Shown: positions 15,927-26,138, counted from the stretch's first letter. The stretch is DNA of 64,000 bases from Bacillota bacterium (GCA_023390335.1 JAEWCZ010000066.1:1-64000); one strand, 5' to 3'. The notes: a model not told the origin generated them from the sequence alone. Translations and numbers: made by a program.

Positions 15927-17198
15927 ATGAAAAAAAACAGTTTTAAATCTTTATCAGTGGCTCTTTCTGTTTTACTGACAACGCTAATGGTTGGTTCAGT
16001 GACAGTTAATGCGGCTACTCCAACAGGTACAAGGTTAAAGGATGTTCAAAGCAGGGTTATGGTAGGAACCGAATTTTCTAGTGGTTTTTTAAACAATGAT
16101 TCCACATTTTTCAACACTGCCACTCCAGAATTTAATCTGGTAACTGCTGAAAATTGTATGAAATGGGATGCTTTAGAACCTTCACAAAATAGTTTTAACT
16201 TTGGCGAAGCAGATAAACTCCTGAATTGGGCGAATACTAACAAATATAAGGTTCACGGACATACGTTTGTTTGGCACAATCAAGCTCCAAGTTGGTTACA
16301 GAATCTAAGTGCCAGCGCAATGGAGTCTGCCTTGAACAATCATATTGACAAGGTTATGGGACATTATAAAGGCCAGATTCCTATTTGGGACGTAGCTAAT
16401 GAAGTTTTTGAAGACAGCGGAAGCTACAGAAATTCCTTCTGGTATAGAACAATGGGTAAGAGCTTTATCGAAAAAGCATTTATACGTGCTCGTGCGGCTG
16501 ACCCTTCTGCTAAGCTAGTATACAATGATTACAATCTTGAGTATACCGGTCCTAAGTCCAACGCTGCCTATGAGATGCTCAAAGACTTTAAGAGCCGTGG
16601 TATACCTGTAGACGGTATTGGGTTCCAGATGCACCTAGATATACAATACGCAATTGACTATAATGACTTCGCTAAGAATATGCAACGTTTTGCAGATTTA
16701 GGCCTTGAGATATATGTAACCGAGATGGATGTACGTGTATCCAGCAATACTAATTCGACTGAACTTGAAAAACAAGCCAGCTACTATAAGAATATCATTG
16801 AAAAATGTATGGCACAGCCTGCTGTAAAGGCTATCCAATTCTGGGGCTTCACAGATAAATATTCCTGGGTACCTGGAACATTCTCAGGAAGAGATAATGC
16901 TTTACTCTTTGATAAAAGCTATAATCCAAAACCAGCTTATTATGCAGTGCAAGCAGCTCTCGCTACATCTCCTACACCAACAATAAAATATGGTGACCTT
17001 GATGGCAGCGGAAGTGTAGACGCTATAGATTATTCACTTCTAAAACAATATCTGCTAGGCTCAATAACCAAATTCCCTTCTGAAAATGGTTTGGTTGCTG
17101 CAGATGTAAATAAAAGTGGAACAGTAGATGCATTAGATTTTGCTGTTATGAAGCAATATCTCATTGGCTCTATAACAAAATTCCCTGCAGAGGGTTAA
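15927..17198 (+). CDS. Cellulosomal GH10 endo-1,4-beta-xylanase with C-terminal dockerin
   Basis: This 423-residue secreted protein has a signal peptide (cleavage near VNAA, residue 30), a GH10 catalytic barrel (about 33-347) and a type I dockerin (355-423). The GH10 acid/base is Glu159 in WDVANEVFE and the nucleophile Glu266 in YVTEMDVR; the substrate-site segments GHTFVWHNQAP and WGFTDKYSW are intact. The dockerin has two Ca-binding repeats (DLDGSGSVDAIDYSLLKQYLLG and a second with DVNKSGTVDALD) and will anchor the enzyme to scaffoldin cohesins. It hydrolyses internal xylan bonds. AGAGGAG precedes the ATG, and a strong terminator follows, so it is likely monocistronic. It has no CBM of its own, although a CBM6 relic lies just upstream. 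Confidence 0.96.
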   Translation: MKKNSFKSLSVALSVLLTTLMVGSVTVNAATPTGTRLKDVQSRVMVGTEFSSGFLNNDSTFFNTATPEFNLVTAENCMKWDALEPSQNSFNFGEADKLLNWANTNKYKVHGHTFVWHNQAPSWLQNLSASAMESALNNHIDKVMGHYKGQIPIWDVANEVFEDSGSYRNSFWYRTMGKSFIEKAFIRARAADPSAKLVYNDYNLEYTGPKSNAAYEMLKDFKSRGIPVDGIGFQMHLDIQYAIDYNDFAKNMQRFADLGLEIYVTEMDVRVSSNTNSTELEKQASYYKNIIEKCMAQPAVKAIQFWGFTDKYSWVPGTFSGRDNALLFDKSYNPKPAYYAVQAALATSPTPTIKYGDLDGSGSVDAIDYSLLKQYLLGSITKFPSENGLVAADVNKSGTVDALDFAVMKQYLIGSITKFPAEG

Positions 17199-17218
17199 TA
17201 AAAGTTAAAAAAGCTGAA

Positions 17219-17256
17219 AAAATGCCGGTTTGCGAAAGCAAGCCGGCATTTTTTTC
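17219..17256 (+). terminator. Rho-independent terminator after GH10 gene
   Basis: AATGCCGGTTTGC pairs with GCAAGCCGGCATT around a GAAA tetraloop, with one G-U pair, and is followed by seven T residues. Confidence 0.95.
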
Positions 17257-17337
17257 ACTTGGACTATCTAAAGAGGATTTTATAGCTTATTATAAATAGC
17301 ATGAACACGTAAATACTATTACCAAGGAGTGAAGAAT

Positions 17338-18933
17338 TTGATCAATTTACTGAACCTGTTACAAGAACTAGAACTTTCCTACGAACTCTATGGAGACAAA
17401 ACTAGAATACCTGAATATGTTGTTTCTTCCTTCTATGGAACCATGCCCTCTGCAAAGAGTGACCAAGACAATATCAATATATTGGATATTTCAACCTTTT
17501 CTATTGAAAAAATGTCCAACTTTAAGAATTCTGTCATCCTATGTGGTGAAGATATTCAGAAGTTGAATGACTTAAAGAGCACATTAATTAAAATGCGCTT
17601 TGACATAGGGATTCTTCTTGTTACAAAACCAATAAAGGGAAAATTACTTCATCAAAAAATAGAAAACGCAATAAAAGACGAAGCAAGATATCTGCATCAT
17701 CTGATTTACAAGGATTACATAACCCTTGTGAATATGCTGACAAAGGGGGCAGATATCAGTGACATTGAGAGCATTGCTTACAAGGTAATCGGCAACCCAA
17801 TGATTATAACCGATGCCAGTTTTAAGGTGTTTAGCTATTCCAAGGGAGTAGAAATAAACGATCCTATTTGGAACAAGATTGTTTACAACGACTATTGTCC
17901 TTCTGAAATAGTGAATATTTTACAACGAAATGGGTTTTGGGATCGACTGAATAAGTCGGAATACCCTTTGTTTGCGGAAGGTGAAGAGTTTTCAATGCAT
18001 GTAAGAAGAGCAGTAGTAAAGGTAAAGTCAGAAGAAGAAGTAAAAGGCTATATTGCTCTTTTGGAATACAACAAAAAGATAACTGACACAGATTTGCAAA
18101 TACTAAGAATGATTGCAGAGCTTATCGGAGCCAAATTAACAGAGGAAAATGCAGTATCCAGGGCAAGAGAGCACTTATCTAAGGAATTTATAAGCGATTT
18201 GCTAAATGGTGTCGTTATCAATGAAAAAATGGCCGTGGATCGAGCCTCCTCAATTAATTGGAACCCCAAAAAGTATTTTGTGGTAATAAATATTAGTTGT
18301 AAAAATAAAGAGGAATACATTGGGGACTATCTGGAAGGAATATTAAACACAATTCAACATTATGCACCTTCAAGTAAGTGGAATTTGAGCTTGAGGAATC
18401 TTTATATAATTGCAAATTTTAATAAAAAAGAGGAATATAAAGGCTTGCTGGAAAAAGGAATTGTGAATTATTGTAAGGTAAATAACCTTCAAGCGGGAGT
18501 TGGCAGAACGGTGGAACAGTTCTTGGATATTTCTAAGAGCTTTGAAGAATCAAAAAAAGCAATAAAGATATCACAGTCCCTATCCTACTACAAAGATAAA
18601 CAGAGGATTGATTATAGTGAAATCGCACTATTTGATTTTTTAAACTTAATGATTGGGATTAATAAAGATGAAGTACAAAAACACTATAGCAGAAATGTTA
18701 TAAAGCTTTTAAAAGAAGATGAAGAAAATGATACAGAATATATCGAAACTATAAAGGCTTATTTTCAGCACAATCAAAACCCGACAGAAACAGCAGAAGC
18801 ACTCTATGTTCATAGAAATACCATCAATTACCGGTTGGGAAGAATAAGGCAAATCATCGAAGATGACTTTGATAACCCATTGATACTACTGCATATGAAT
18901 TTAACCTTGAGGATTATGGATTTAATCAGCTAA
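17338..18933 (+). CDS. CdaR/PucR-family transcriptional regulator
   Basis: The start is probably the TTG at 17338, 8 bases after AAGGAG; a GTG at 17329 would overlap that site. The 531-residue protein has an N-terminal region of unknown fold, a GAF/PAS-like middle (about 120-270, NPMIITDASFKVFSYSKG), a degenerate GGDEF-like PucR/CdaR domain (about 290-410) and the C-terminal PucR helix-turn-helix (NPTETAEALYVHRNTINYRLGRI). These regulators usually respond to small metabolites and activate adjacent catabolic genes. It precedes, in the same direction, the enoate-reductase-like gene at 19065, with a 131-base gap that could hold its target promoter. Confidence 0.82.
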   Translation: MINLLNLLQELELSYELYGDKTRIPEYVVSSFYGTMPSAKSDQDNINILDISTFSIEKMSNFKNSVILCGEDIQKLNDLKSTLIKMRFDIGILLVTKPIKGKLLHQKIENAIKDEARYLHHLIYKDYITLVNMLTKGADISDIESIAYKVIGNPMIITDASFKVFSYSKGVEINDPIWNKIVYNDYCPSEIVNILQRNGFWDRLNKSEYPLFAEGEEFSMHVRRAVVKVKSEEEVKGYIALLEYNKKITDTDLQILRMIAELIGAKLTEENAVSRAREHLSKEFISDLLNGVVINEKMAVDRASSINWNPKKYFVVINISCKNKEEYIGDYLEGILNTIQHYAPSSKWNLSLRNLYIIANFNKKEEYKGLLEKGIVNYCKVNNLQAGVGRTVEQFLDISKSFEESKKAIKISQSLSYYKDKQRIDYSEIALFDFLNLMIGINKDEVQKHYSRNVIKLLKEDEENDTEYIETIKAYFQHNQNPTETAEALYVHRNTINYRLGRIRQIIEDDFDNPLILLHMNLTLRIMDLIS

Positions 18934-19064
18934 TTTGCATTTGTTCAAATGCACAAAAACTCCATTAATATCTTTTGAGTATAACCAAAAGACTTTGATA
19001 ATTTTTTGTCGAACTATTTAAGTGTAACCTAATAAAACAAAAAAATTAGCGGAGGTAGATAGTA

Positions 19065-21068
19065 ATGGCATTTGAACAATTAGTTAAACCAATACACATA
19101 GGCAGTATGGAATTAAAGAATAGAATGATTATGCCGGGAATGGGAACAAACTTAGCGGCATTAGACGGAACAGTATCTGATATTATTGTTGATTACTATC
19201 AAAGAAGAGCAGATGGAGGCGTGGGTCTGATTATAACAGAGGTATGCTGTCCTGAAGCAAGAGGAAGAGTTATCGCAGGAGAAATGGAGCTTACAAACCT
19301 TGGCTTCGTTCCGGGTTTATCAAGAGTAGCTGCTGCTGCACACTCAGGAGGAGCGAAAATTGCACTTCAGTTAGCTCATGGAGGATGCTTTGCAAGTCAA
19401 TCAGTTTCAGGTTTACAGCCTTACTGTCCATCCGGTGTTGCAACAGCACTATTACCGGAAGATAAGCCAAGAGAAATGACAATAGAAGAAATAAAGGAAC
19501 TGGTAAAAGCCTATGGGCTAGCAGCACAAAGAGCAAGAATGGCCGGTTTTGATGCTGTTGAACTCCATGGCGCTCACGGATATATGCCACTACAGTTTTT
19601 ATCAGGTTATACCAACAGAAGAACCGATGAATACGGCGGAAGCTTGAGAAACAGAGCAAGATTTGCCCTTGAAGTAATCAAATCCATCAAAGAACATGCA
19701 GGCAAGGATTTCCCTCTGATTTACAGATTATCTGCCGAAGAACATGCACCCGGAGGAATAACTCTGGAAGAGGCTATGGAATTTGCAAAATGGGCAGAAC
19801 AAGAAGGAGCCGATGCAATCCACGTAACTGCTGGAACTTGGGATTCAAGAATGGAAGATTTTATGAATGTTCTAACGGGAAAAGAATCTTCTGAGGGAAA
19901 AAATCTTAGCCATGGGGTAAGTATCGGAGTATGGGTACCTCCTATATATGTGCCAAGAGGAAATCTCATCAGATTGGCAGAAGGAATCAAAAAGAGTGTA
20001 ACAGTTCCCGTCATTGCTGTATGTGGAATCTCTCCTGAAATGGCAGAAGACGTAATTGCATCAGGTAAGGGAGATTTGGTTTCCTTGGGACGCCAAAGTA
20101 TTGCAGACCCTGACTATGCAAACAAGGTAGCTCAGAACAAGCCGGAAGAAATCAGAAGATGTGTACGCTGTAATGAGTGTTTAGGTTCAGTATTAAGTTA
20201 CAAGGCTCTGGACTGTGCTGTTAACCCAGAAGCAGGAAAAGAGCACGAATGCTTTACCAAAATGAGAGATGCAAAAAAATCAAAAAAAGTAATGGTTGTA
20301 GGCGGAGGGCCTGCAGGTATGGAAGCAGCCATTGTAGCCGCTTCAAGAGGACATGAGGTAACTATATATGAAAAATCAGAGTCCCTCGGAGGAATGTTAA
20401 AATATCTTTCTATTCCTGACTTCAAAAAAGATTATTATCATTTCATGCAATGGCAGATTACTGAGTTAGAAAGACAAAATGTAAAGGTAGTTACAGGGGT
20501 CAGCATGACAGCAGATAAGGTAAAAGAAGAAAAGCCTGATACTGTCATCGTTGCTACAGGAGCAAAGCCCTTTATGCCAAAAATCAAAGGTATAGAGCAA
20601 GAAGGAGTTTTTGGTGCTCTAGAAGTATTAGATGGCAAGGTTCCTGAAGGAGAGAAGGTTTTAGTCTGTGGTGCAGGGCTTGTAGGAGCAGAAGTTGCTA
20701 TGCATTTGGCAGAGGTATTTAATAAAAAAGTAGTATTAATTGATAGATTACCAAGTGCCGTGCCTGAGGTAGAGACGTTCTCACAGTGGGTTGTACAGGG
20801 GAAATTGGCGGAACTTGGGATTGAGATGAGAGTAAGCCACGCAATTGAAGAGATTGGCTGCAATAAGGTTGTATGTAACCACAATGGTGCGGAAGTAGTA
20901 ATCGAAGGAGATGCAGTAGTTGCGGCTCTGGGAATGAAAGCAGATAGAGAATTATTAAACGAGTTAAATGAAATGGGTATCCCTGCTATTCCTGTCGGAG
21001 ATGCAGTGAAGGCAAGAAAAGTCATTCAGGCAATTCATGAAGGGTACCATGCAGGAAGAAGAATATAG
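19065..21068 (+). CDS. Enoate / 2,4-dienoyl-CoA reductase-like FMN-FeS-FAD oxidoreductase
   Basis: This 667-residue protein has the complete architecture of 2,4-dienoyl-CoA reductase, 2-enoate reductase and BaiCD/BaiH-type enzymes. An N-terminal OYE barrel (1-360) carries ELHGAHGYMPLQFLSGYTN and the YGGSLRNRARF segment. A 4Fe-4S site is formed by Cys366, 369, 372 and 384. A C-terminal FAD/NAD domain starts at VVGGGPAGMEAAI (about residue 412) with a second GAGLVGAEVA motif. Such enzymes move hydride from NAD(P)H through FAD, Fe-S and FMN to an activated C=C bond. GGAGG precedes the ATG. Its likely regulator is the CdaR-type gene upstream. The true substrate cannot be told from the sequence. 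Confidence 0.88.
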   Translation: MAFEQLVKPIHIGSMELKNRMIMPGMGTNLAALDGTVSDIIVDYYQRRADGGVGLIITEVCCPEARGRVIAGEMELTNLGFVPGLSRVAAAAHSGGAKIALQLAHGGCFASQSVSGLQPYCPSGVATALLPEDKPREMTIEEIKELVKAYGLAAQRARMAGFDAVELHGAHGYMPLQFLSGYTNRRTDEYGGSLRNRARFALEVIKSIKEHAGKDFPLIYRLSAEEHAPGGITLEEAMEFAKWAEQEGADAIHVTAGTWDSRMEDFMNVLTGKESSEGKNLSHGVSIGVWVPPIYVPRGNLIRLAEGIKKSVTVPVIAVCGISPEMAEDVIASGKGDLVSLGRQSIADPDYANKVAQNKPEEIRRCVRCNECLGSVLSYKALDCAVNPEAGKEHECFTKMRDAKKSKKVMVVGGGPAGMEAAIVAASRGHEVTIYEKSESLGGMLKYLSIPDFKKDYYHFMQWQITELERQNVKVVTGVSMTADKVKEEKPDTVIVATGAKPFMPKIKGIEQEGVFGALEVLDGKVPEGEKVLVCGAGLVGAEVAMHLAEVFNKKVVLIDRLPSAVPEVETFSQWVVQGKLAELGIEMRVSHAIEEIGCNKVVCNHNGAEVVIEGDAVVAALGMKADRELLNELNEMGIPAIPVGDAVKARKVIQAIHEGYHAGRRI

Positions 21069-21088
21069 TAGTAAAATCTACCCCAATA

Positions 21089-21128
21089 CTCAACCTGAGT
21101 TCTATATTTTAGGACTCAGGTTGTTTGC
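21089..21128 (+). terminator. Terminator after the enoate-reductase-like gene
   Basis: CAACCTGAGT (21091-21100) pairs perfectly with ACTCAGGTTG (21114-21123), then TTTGC. The T run is short. Confidence 0.75.
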
Positions 21129-21233
21129 AATTAACTGAATTATGTAAAACTAGTCAGAGACAGTTTGATGTGTTATACTACGTGTGATATGCAAGTATTT
21201 CACTTCTAAATTAGCTTATTGGGGTAATGGTTC

Positions 21234-23063
21234 ATGAAAAACGTTCTAAGTAATCCTTTTTATAGAAACTTGAGTTTAAAGAAAAAACTGCTTTTCTCAT
21301 ATATCCTACTAATTGTAATTCCCTTGATAATTCTAGGCTTTTACTCGTATTATTATTTTTCAAATACTTTATATGAAAAAGTTGTTATAAGTTCACAGGA
21401 AAGCAATGCACAGATTGTAAAAAATATCGATAATTTCTTAACCAGTTTATCAAAAATATCTGAGTTTCCCAGTCTGGATGATACAGTCAGCAGTATTATT
21501 CGTAAGGATTACAGTAAATCCGAAAACAGATTTGTTGAAATTTTAAGCGATGTCGAAGATGCTAATGCATCCCTTTATAAGGGTGTATTCTATATGAATG
21601 AATACATAGGCTCCGTTACGGTTGTTCCAAACAATATAGATTATGTTTTTAATGTAAGCATAATACCCAAATATACCATTAGTTATCCTGATAAAACACA
21701 AAAATGGTATGAGGATATTTTAAAAGCTGAAGCAAAAGCTGTAATATTTGGTATTCACAGGGATTTTCTTCAGCCGGAAGGTGAGTATGTTATTTCAGTG
21801 GGAAGAAGCATTGTAGATCCGTACACTAATAAAAGCTACGGAGTAACTGTTTTAAACGTAAAAGCTGACAGGATTATGACACTGTGGAAGGACATATCAC
21901 TCACACCCAAAAGTAAATTTGCGGTAATTGATGACAAAAACAATATAATTTACGGTAGCGGAATAGGTGTTTCCGGTGAAAATATCAGCACTATACCCGG
22001 ATTTTCTAAAGTCATTAACCAAGATGGTTCCACCGAAACAATAATCGACGGTGAGGATGTTTATTTGAATATTGCTACCTCTGAATTATACCAATGGAGA
22101 GTGGTCAGTATAACTCCAAAGGATGAATTGTTTAGCGAAATATATAACATAAGAGATATAACCGTACTTCTTTGTATTGTGTTGATATTACTGGCTTTAA
22201 GTGTATCAACTATCATTGCTACCGGTATTACAAAACCGGTGTTAATGCTTAAAAAATCCATGGTATCCGTTGAAAATGGAGATCTAAACGTTACTTCGTC
22301 TATTTCGGGAGGAGAAATAGGTGAACTAAGCTCCGGTTTCAATAGAATGATAGCTCAAACGAGGAAACTAATTCAAAAAATATATGAACAGGAAACAGAA
22401 AAAAGAAATGCAGAAATCATTGCTCTGCAAGCACAAATAAGTCCGCACTTTCTTTACAACACCTTGAACACAATAAAGTGGATGGCTAAAATACAGGGCT
22501 CTACCGGGATTGTAAATGCATTAGGCTCATTAATTCAACTGCTAACCTTTGCATCAAAAAATACTGATAATTTGATAAGCATCAAGAAAGAACTTGAGCA
22601 GCTAAATTATTATATTGATATTATGAACTTAAGATTCAATGATAAGTTCTCAGTCGAATATAAAGTAGATGACGAAGCACTAAAGTGCATGACGCTAAAA
22701 TTTCTATTACAGCCAATTGTTGAAAATGCTATTATACACGGATTTGAGGATTTGTCAGCTAATGGAGTAATTAGCATTACTATTGTTAAAAAAGACGACA
22801 GAATAATATATGACGTTATAGATAATGGCAAAGGAATAGATCAGGAAACCATAAGGAAAATACTTCATAGCGAAGAATACAGTTCAAAAAAGAAGTTTAG
22901 CAAAATTGGACTTTATAATGTAAACAAAAGGATAAAGCTAGAGTTTGGAGAATCCTACGGCGTAGAGATACCACAAGAGACAGGTAAATATAGCAGAGTA
23001 CACGTTGAAATTCCAGCCATTTTAGTAACAAGGGAGGAACAAAATGAAGATTCTCATTGCTGA
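21234..23063 (+). CDS. YesM-type sensor histidine kinase
   Basis: This 609-residue membrane kinase has a transmembrane helix (about 20-42), a long extracellular sensor region of dCache type (to about 295), a second helix (about 303-325), a HAMP domain, and the His_kinase/HATPase pair of the YesM/LytS class. The phospho-acceptor is His405 in QISPHFLYNTLN; N-box VENAIIHGF and G-box DNGKGID are present. Kinases of this class in Firmicutes usually sense extracellular oligosaccharides and control a neighbouring ABC importer. Its stop overlaps the response-regulator start by 20 bases. A GGGG-rich site precedes the ATG. Confidence 0.92.
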   Translation: MKNVLSNPFYRNLSLKKKLLFSYILLIVIPLIILGFYSYYYFSNTLYEKVVISSQESNAQIVKNIDNFLTSLSKISEFPSLDDTVSSIIRKDYSKSENRFVEILSDVEDANASLYKGVFYMNEYIGSVTVVPNNIDYVFNVSIIPKYTISYPDKTQKWYEDILKAEAKAVIFGIHRDFLQPEGEYVISVGRSIVDPYTNKSYGVTVLNVKADRIMTLWKDISLTPKSKFAVIDDKNNIIYGSGIGVSGENISTIPGFSKVINQDGSTETIIDGEDVYLNIATSELYQWRVVSITPKDELFSEIYNIRDITVLLCIVLILLALSVSTIIATGITKPVLMLKKSMVSVENGDLNVTSSISGGEIGELSSGFNRMIAQTRKLIQKIYEQETEKRNAEIIALQAQISPHFLYNTLNTIKWMAKIQGSTGIVNALGSLIQLLTFASKNTDNLISIKKELEQLNYYIDIMNLRFNDKFSVEYKVDDEALKCMTLKFLLQPIVENAIIHGFEDLSANGVISITIVKKDDRIIYDVIDNGKGIDQETIRKILHSEEYSSKKKFSKIGLYNVNKRIKLEFGESYGVEIPQETGKYSRVHVEIPAILVTREEQNEDSHC

Positions 23064-24618
23064 TGATGAAATGCTTGTAAGAGCGGGACTTAAGTCTTCA
23101 ATAAACTGGGAAAGAGAAAACATTGTTATTGTCGGTGAAGCAGATAACGGTGAAAAAACAGTGAATATGGTAACTGAGTTAAAGCCTGATTTATTGTTAT
23201 TGGATATTAATATGCCGATTATGAATGGAATAGAAGTTTTAAAAGAACTTAGGAGAAGGAAGGAAGAATGTAAGGTTATCGTTCTCAGCTGCCATGATGA
23301 GTTTGAATATGTAAAAGAAGCAATGCGCTATGGGGCAGTAGACTATATTCTGAAGCATCAAATAGAGCCCGAAAGTATTGTTAATATACTAAAAGACGTT
23401 AAAGAGACTATTAAAGCCGAGCGTAACAAAAATGACTCAGAAATTGCAAATACCAAGTCTGAGAGAGAATCAAAATATGAAAAGAATGATTTTTTATGTA
23501 AACTATTAAAGGGTTATCAGTTTCAGGAGCATGAATTAACAAATCATATAAATGCCATGGGACTTAAGCTCAAAGGTAAGAAGATAATTTGTATTCTGTT
23601 TGAAGCGGACAAATATAAAGAAGTACTAAACAGATATAACAGCTATGAAAAAGAGCTTTTACAAGTATCAATTGAGAATATTTCAAAAGAATTGTTAAGC
23701 AATGTAAAGGAAAGTGAATTTGTAATAAAGGAAGACAATCTCTATGCTCTTTTACTTAGTAATATTGAAGGAGCAAGTGAACAAAATATCTACCAGAATA
23801 CAATTACGTTGATAAAGAGATTTCAAAATACATTTAAGAAATATTTAAATATTGAATTAACCTTTGCCGTAAGTGAAATGTACAATGGTTTAAATAATAC
23901 CGGGAAGGCCTTTGAAAAGGCTTTAGCAGCACTCACTCAAAAATTTTTGTATCCGGAGAATTATTATTTTTTTGTACGTGAAATTGATTTTAAAAATCCG
24001 TTTTATGTAAATTCATTTATTAGCATTGAAGAAATATTGGGAGAAAAAATTAGCTTTGAATACGCTTTGGATTATTTAATCAACATTTTGGGGCAATTGA
24101 AAACAAACAAATATGTTGACATAAAATTATTAAAAACCGTTTTGTCAGGAAGCCTATATTCATTAACAAACAAGTACTTAGAGAACGAAAGTTCATTGGT
24201 TAATGAAGAATTATGGGAGAGCCTTAAAGATGTAAATAACTATTTAAATAACTTGAAGGAAAGAACTAACTTTTTAAGGGAATCATCAATTGAATTGAAC
24301 AACTATTTAGTTAGAGAGGTAGTAACATATATTAATAAAAATTATGAAAAGGATATAAGCCTTAAACTACTTAGTGATTATCTTAAGGTAAGTGAAAGCT
24401 ATATCAGCAGATTATTTAATAAAGAAATGAATATGACAGTATCCAACTATATTAATATAAAACGTGTGGAAAAGGCAAAAGAACTTTTAAGGACAACTAC
24501 ATTAAAAAACTATGAAATAGCTGAAAAAGTAGGGTATAAAAATCATATGCACTATAATATTGTATTTAAAAAGCTAGCTAACTGTACCCCGTCAGAATAC
24601 CGTAATAAAATGTTATGA
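23044..24618 (+). CDS. YesN-type AraC-family response regulator
   Basis: This 524-residue protein has a receiver domain (1-120) with acceptor Asp54 in LLLDINMP and conserved acidic residues IADDEM, a middle region of about 290 residues, and a C-terminal AraC double helix-turn-helix (about 420-524; LKLLSDYLKVSESYISRLFN and YEIAEKVGYKNHMHYN). GGGAGG sits within the kinase gene and the two frames overlap, so the pair is co-translated. The probable target is the ABC transporter operon that begins 180 bases downstream. Confidence 0.93.
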   Translation: MKILIADDEMLVRAGLKSSINWERENIVIVGEADNGEKTVNMVTELKPDLLLLDINMPIMNGIEVLKELRRRKEECKVIVLSCHDEFEYVKEAMRYGAVDYILKHQIEPESIVNILKDVKETIKAERNKNDSEIANTKSERESKYEKNDFLCKLLKGYQFQEHELTNHINAMGLKLKGKKIICILFEADKYKEVLNRYNSYEKELLQVSIENISKELLSNVKESEFVIKEDNLYALLLSNIEGASEQNIYQNTITLIKRFQNTFKKYLNIELTFAVSEMYNGLNNTGKAFEKALAALTQKFLYPENYYFFVREIDFKNPFYVNSFISIEEILGEKISFEYALDYLINILGQLKTNKYVDIKLLKTVLSGSLYSLTNKYLENESSLVNEELWESLKDVNNYLNNLKERTNFLRESSIELNNYLVREVVTYINKNYEKDISLKLLSDYLKVSESYISRLFNKEMNMTVSNYINIKRVEKAKELLRTTTLKNYEIAEKVGYKNHMHYNIVFKKLANCTPSEYRNKML

Positions 24619-24797
24619 CAATTATATTAACAAAAGTACATTTTTATTAATCAAGGCTATTTCTATATACTTTTATACCTTTTAAATTTAATAACAAAAT
24701 GACAAGCTTATAAATTTTATAAAAAACTATAAAAGATATAATTTAAGAGAAGCGTGAAATCTTGCAAAATATTTAGAGAAATAAGGGAGGATTAACA

Positions 24798-26048
24798 ATG
24801 AAGAAGTTTCATAAGGCAATAGGCTTACTGGTTGCATCCAGTTTGGTTGTTTCTATGGGTTTATCGGGTTGCGGTTCATCAGATTCAAAACAGCCGTCAG
24901 ATAAATCAGCAGCGGCTACATCTACTGAACCGGTAAAAGAAGTAACTTATAAGGTGGGATACTTCTCAGAGCAATATACTTCAACCTATGAGAAAGCATG
25001 TGAAGGTATTGAAAAAGTAATTCCCGGAGTTAAAGTAGAACCTATGATGTACCCTACAGACAAAGATTACTGGGATAACCTTCCGGCACAAGTTGCTGCT
25101 GGTACAGCACCGGATTTAGCGGCAATGACAAATGAAAAATATTTGGATTTTATATCTAACGGACTTATGCTTCCATTAGATGAATCCTTGGTTGATTTAT
25201 CTAAAATACAGAAACAGGCAGTTGATGCATGGAAAATAGATGGAAAACTATATGGTATTCCTCTTACTGCACAGCCTGAAGCATTTATAATCAATATGGA
25301 TATGTGGAATGCAGCTGGTCTGAAAGAACTTCCAAAGACTCTTGATGATGTTAAGGTAGCGGCTAAAGCTTTAACAAAAGACGGAGTAAAAGGTATTTGT
25401 ATTCCTGATGCTGAGTTCCATTTAACACAATACGCTCTGTCATTTGGCGGTGGTTGGGGCTTCGGTAAGACTATTGATACTCCTCAGAATGCACAGGCAC
25501 TACAGTATTTGATAGATATGTATAAGGAAGGAGTTGCAATTACTCCTAAACAAGCCGGTCTTAGCTGGGACGGAGAAGTATTTGCAAAAGGAAAGTGCGC
25601 AATGTCTACAGGCGGAACCTGGTATATTGCAACACTTAAAGAAATGGCTCCTGATATAAATTATAAAATGATACCATTACCAAAAGGAACAACTAACGGA
25701 AGTACATTACATTCAATTGCAATAGGAGTTTTAAAAACAGCCAAAGATCCTGCAGTAGCAGCTAAAATAGCGTCATATCTCGTGAGAGACGAAGTTCAGC
25801 AGACAGTTGTAAAAGATGCTGGAGCACCACCTAGCAGTATTGCTATAAGTGATGAGTACTTTGCAAATGACCCTATTGTTAAAGATTTGAAACCTGTTCT
25901 TGCATACGCACAACCATTTGCATATCCGGCTGCCGGACAGAAATTCTCAGAAGCACTTATAAAGGGCTTTGACGAAGCAATATACGCAAAGGATAGCAAA
26001 AAGACCGGTGCGGATATTGTAAAAGATGTTCAGGCTTTATTCAAATAA
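24798..26048 (+). CDS. Sugar ABC transporter substrate-binding lipoprotein (SBP_bac_1)
   Basis: This 416-residue protein has a lipoprotein signal with lipobox LSGC (Cys26), a Ser/Ala/Thr tether and a family 1 solute-binding fold. Landmarks are YWDNLPAQVAAGTAPDLAAM, DGKLYGIPLTAQPEAFIINMDMW and GKCAMSTGGTW. These proteins bind oligosaccharides for CUT1 importers. GGGAGG lies before the ATG. It heads an operon with two permeases and a Gfo/Idh/MocA enzyme; no ATPase gene is present, so a shared MsmK/UgpC-type ATPase must be encoded elsewhere, as is common in clostridia. The YesMN pair upstream is the likely regulator. Confidence 0.92.
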   Translation: MKKFHKAIGLLVASSLVVSMGLSGCGSSDSKQPSDKSAAATSTEPVKEVTYKVGYFSEQYTSTYEKACEGIEKVIPGVKVEPMMYPTDKDYWDNLPAQVAAGTAPDLAAMTNEKYLDFISNGLMLPLDESLVDLSKIQKQAVDAWKIDGKLYGIPLTAQPEAFIINMDMWNAAGLKELPKTLDDVKVAAKALTKDGVKGICIPDAEFHLTQYALSFGGGWGFGKTIDTPQNAQALQYLIDMYKEGVAITPKQAGLSWDGEVFAKGKCAMSTGGTWYIATLKEMAPDINYKMIPLPKGTTNGSTLHSIAIGVLKTAKDPAVAAKIASYLVRDEVQQTVVKDAGAPPSSIAISDEYFANDPIVKDLKPVLAYAQPFAYPAAGQKFSEALIKGFDEAIYAKDSKKTGADIVKDVQALFK

Positions 26049-26072
26049 ATTATTCTGATATAAAAAACGGAT

Positions 26073-26092
26073 AGGAGAGCTTAAGCTCTCCT
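26073..26092 (+). promoter_or_regulatory. Perfect 20-bp palindrome between binding-protein and permease genes
   Basis: AGGAGAGCTTAAGCTCTCCT lies 24 bases after the binding-protein stop. Hairpins here are common in such operons and raise binding-protein mRNA relative to permease mRNA by partial termination or 3' protection. There is no strong T run, which favours a protective or processing role. Confidence 0.6.
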
Positions 26093-26138
26093 GTTCTATT
26101 AAATACTATATTATCCGTAATGAATGGAGTTGATTGTT

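Noticed and set aside
20438..21025. Long minus-strand frame of 195 codons inside the enoate-reductase-like gene
   Set aside because: It is antisense to a well-conserved FAD domain, has no ribosome site and a composition typical of a shadow frame.
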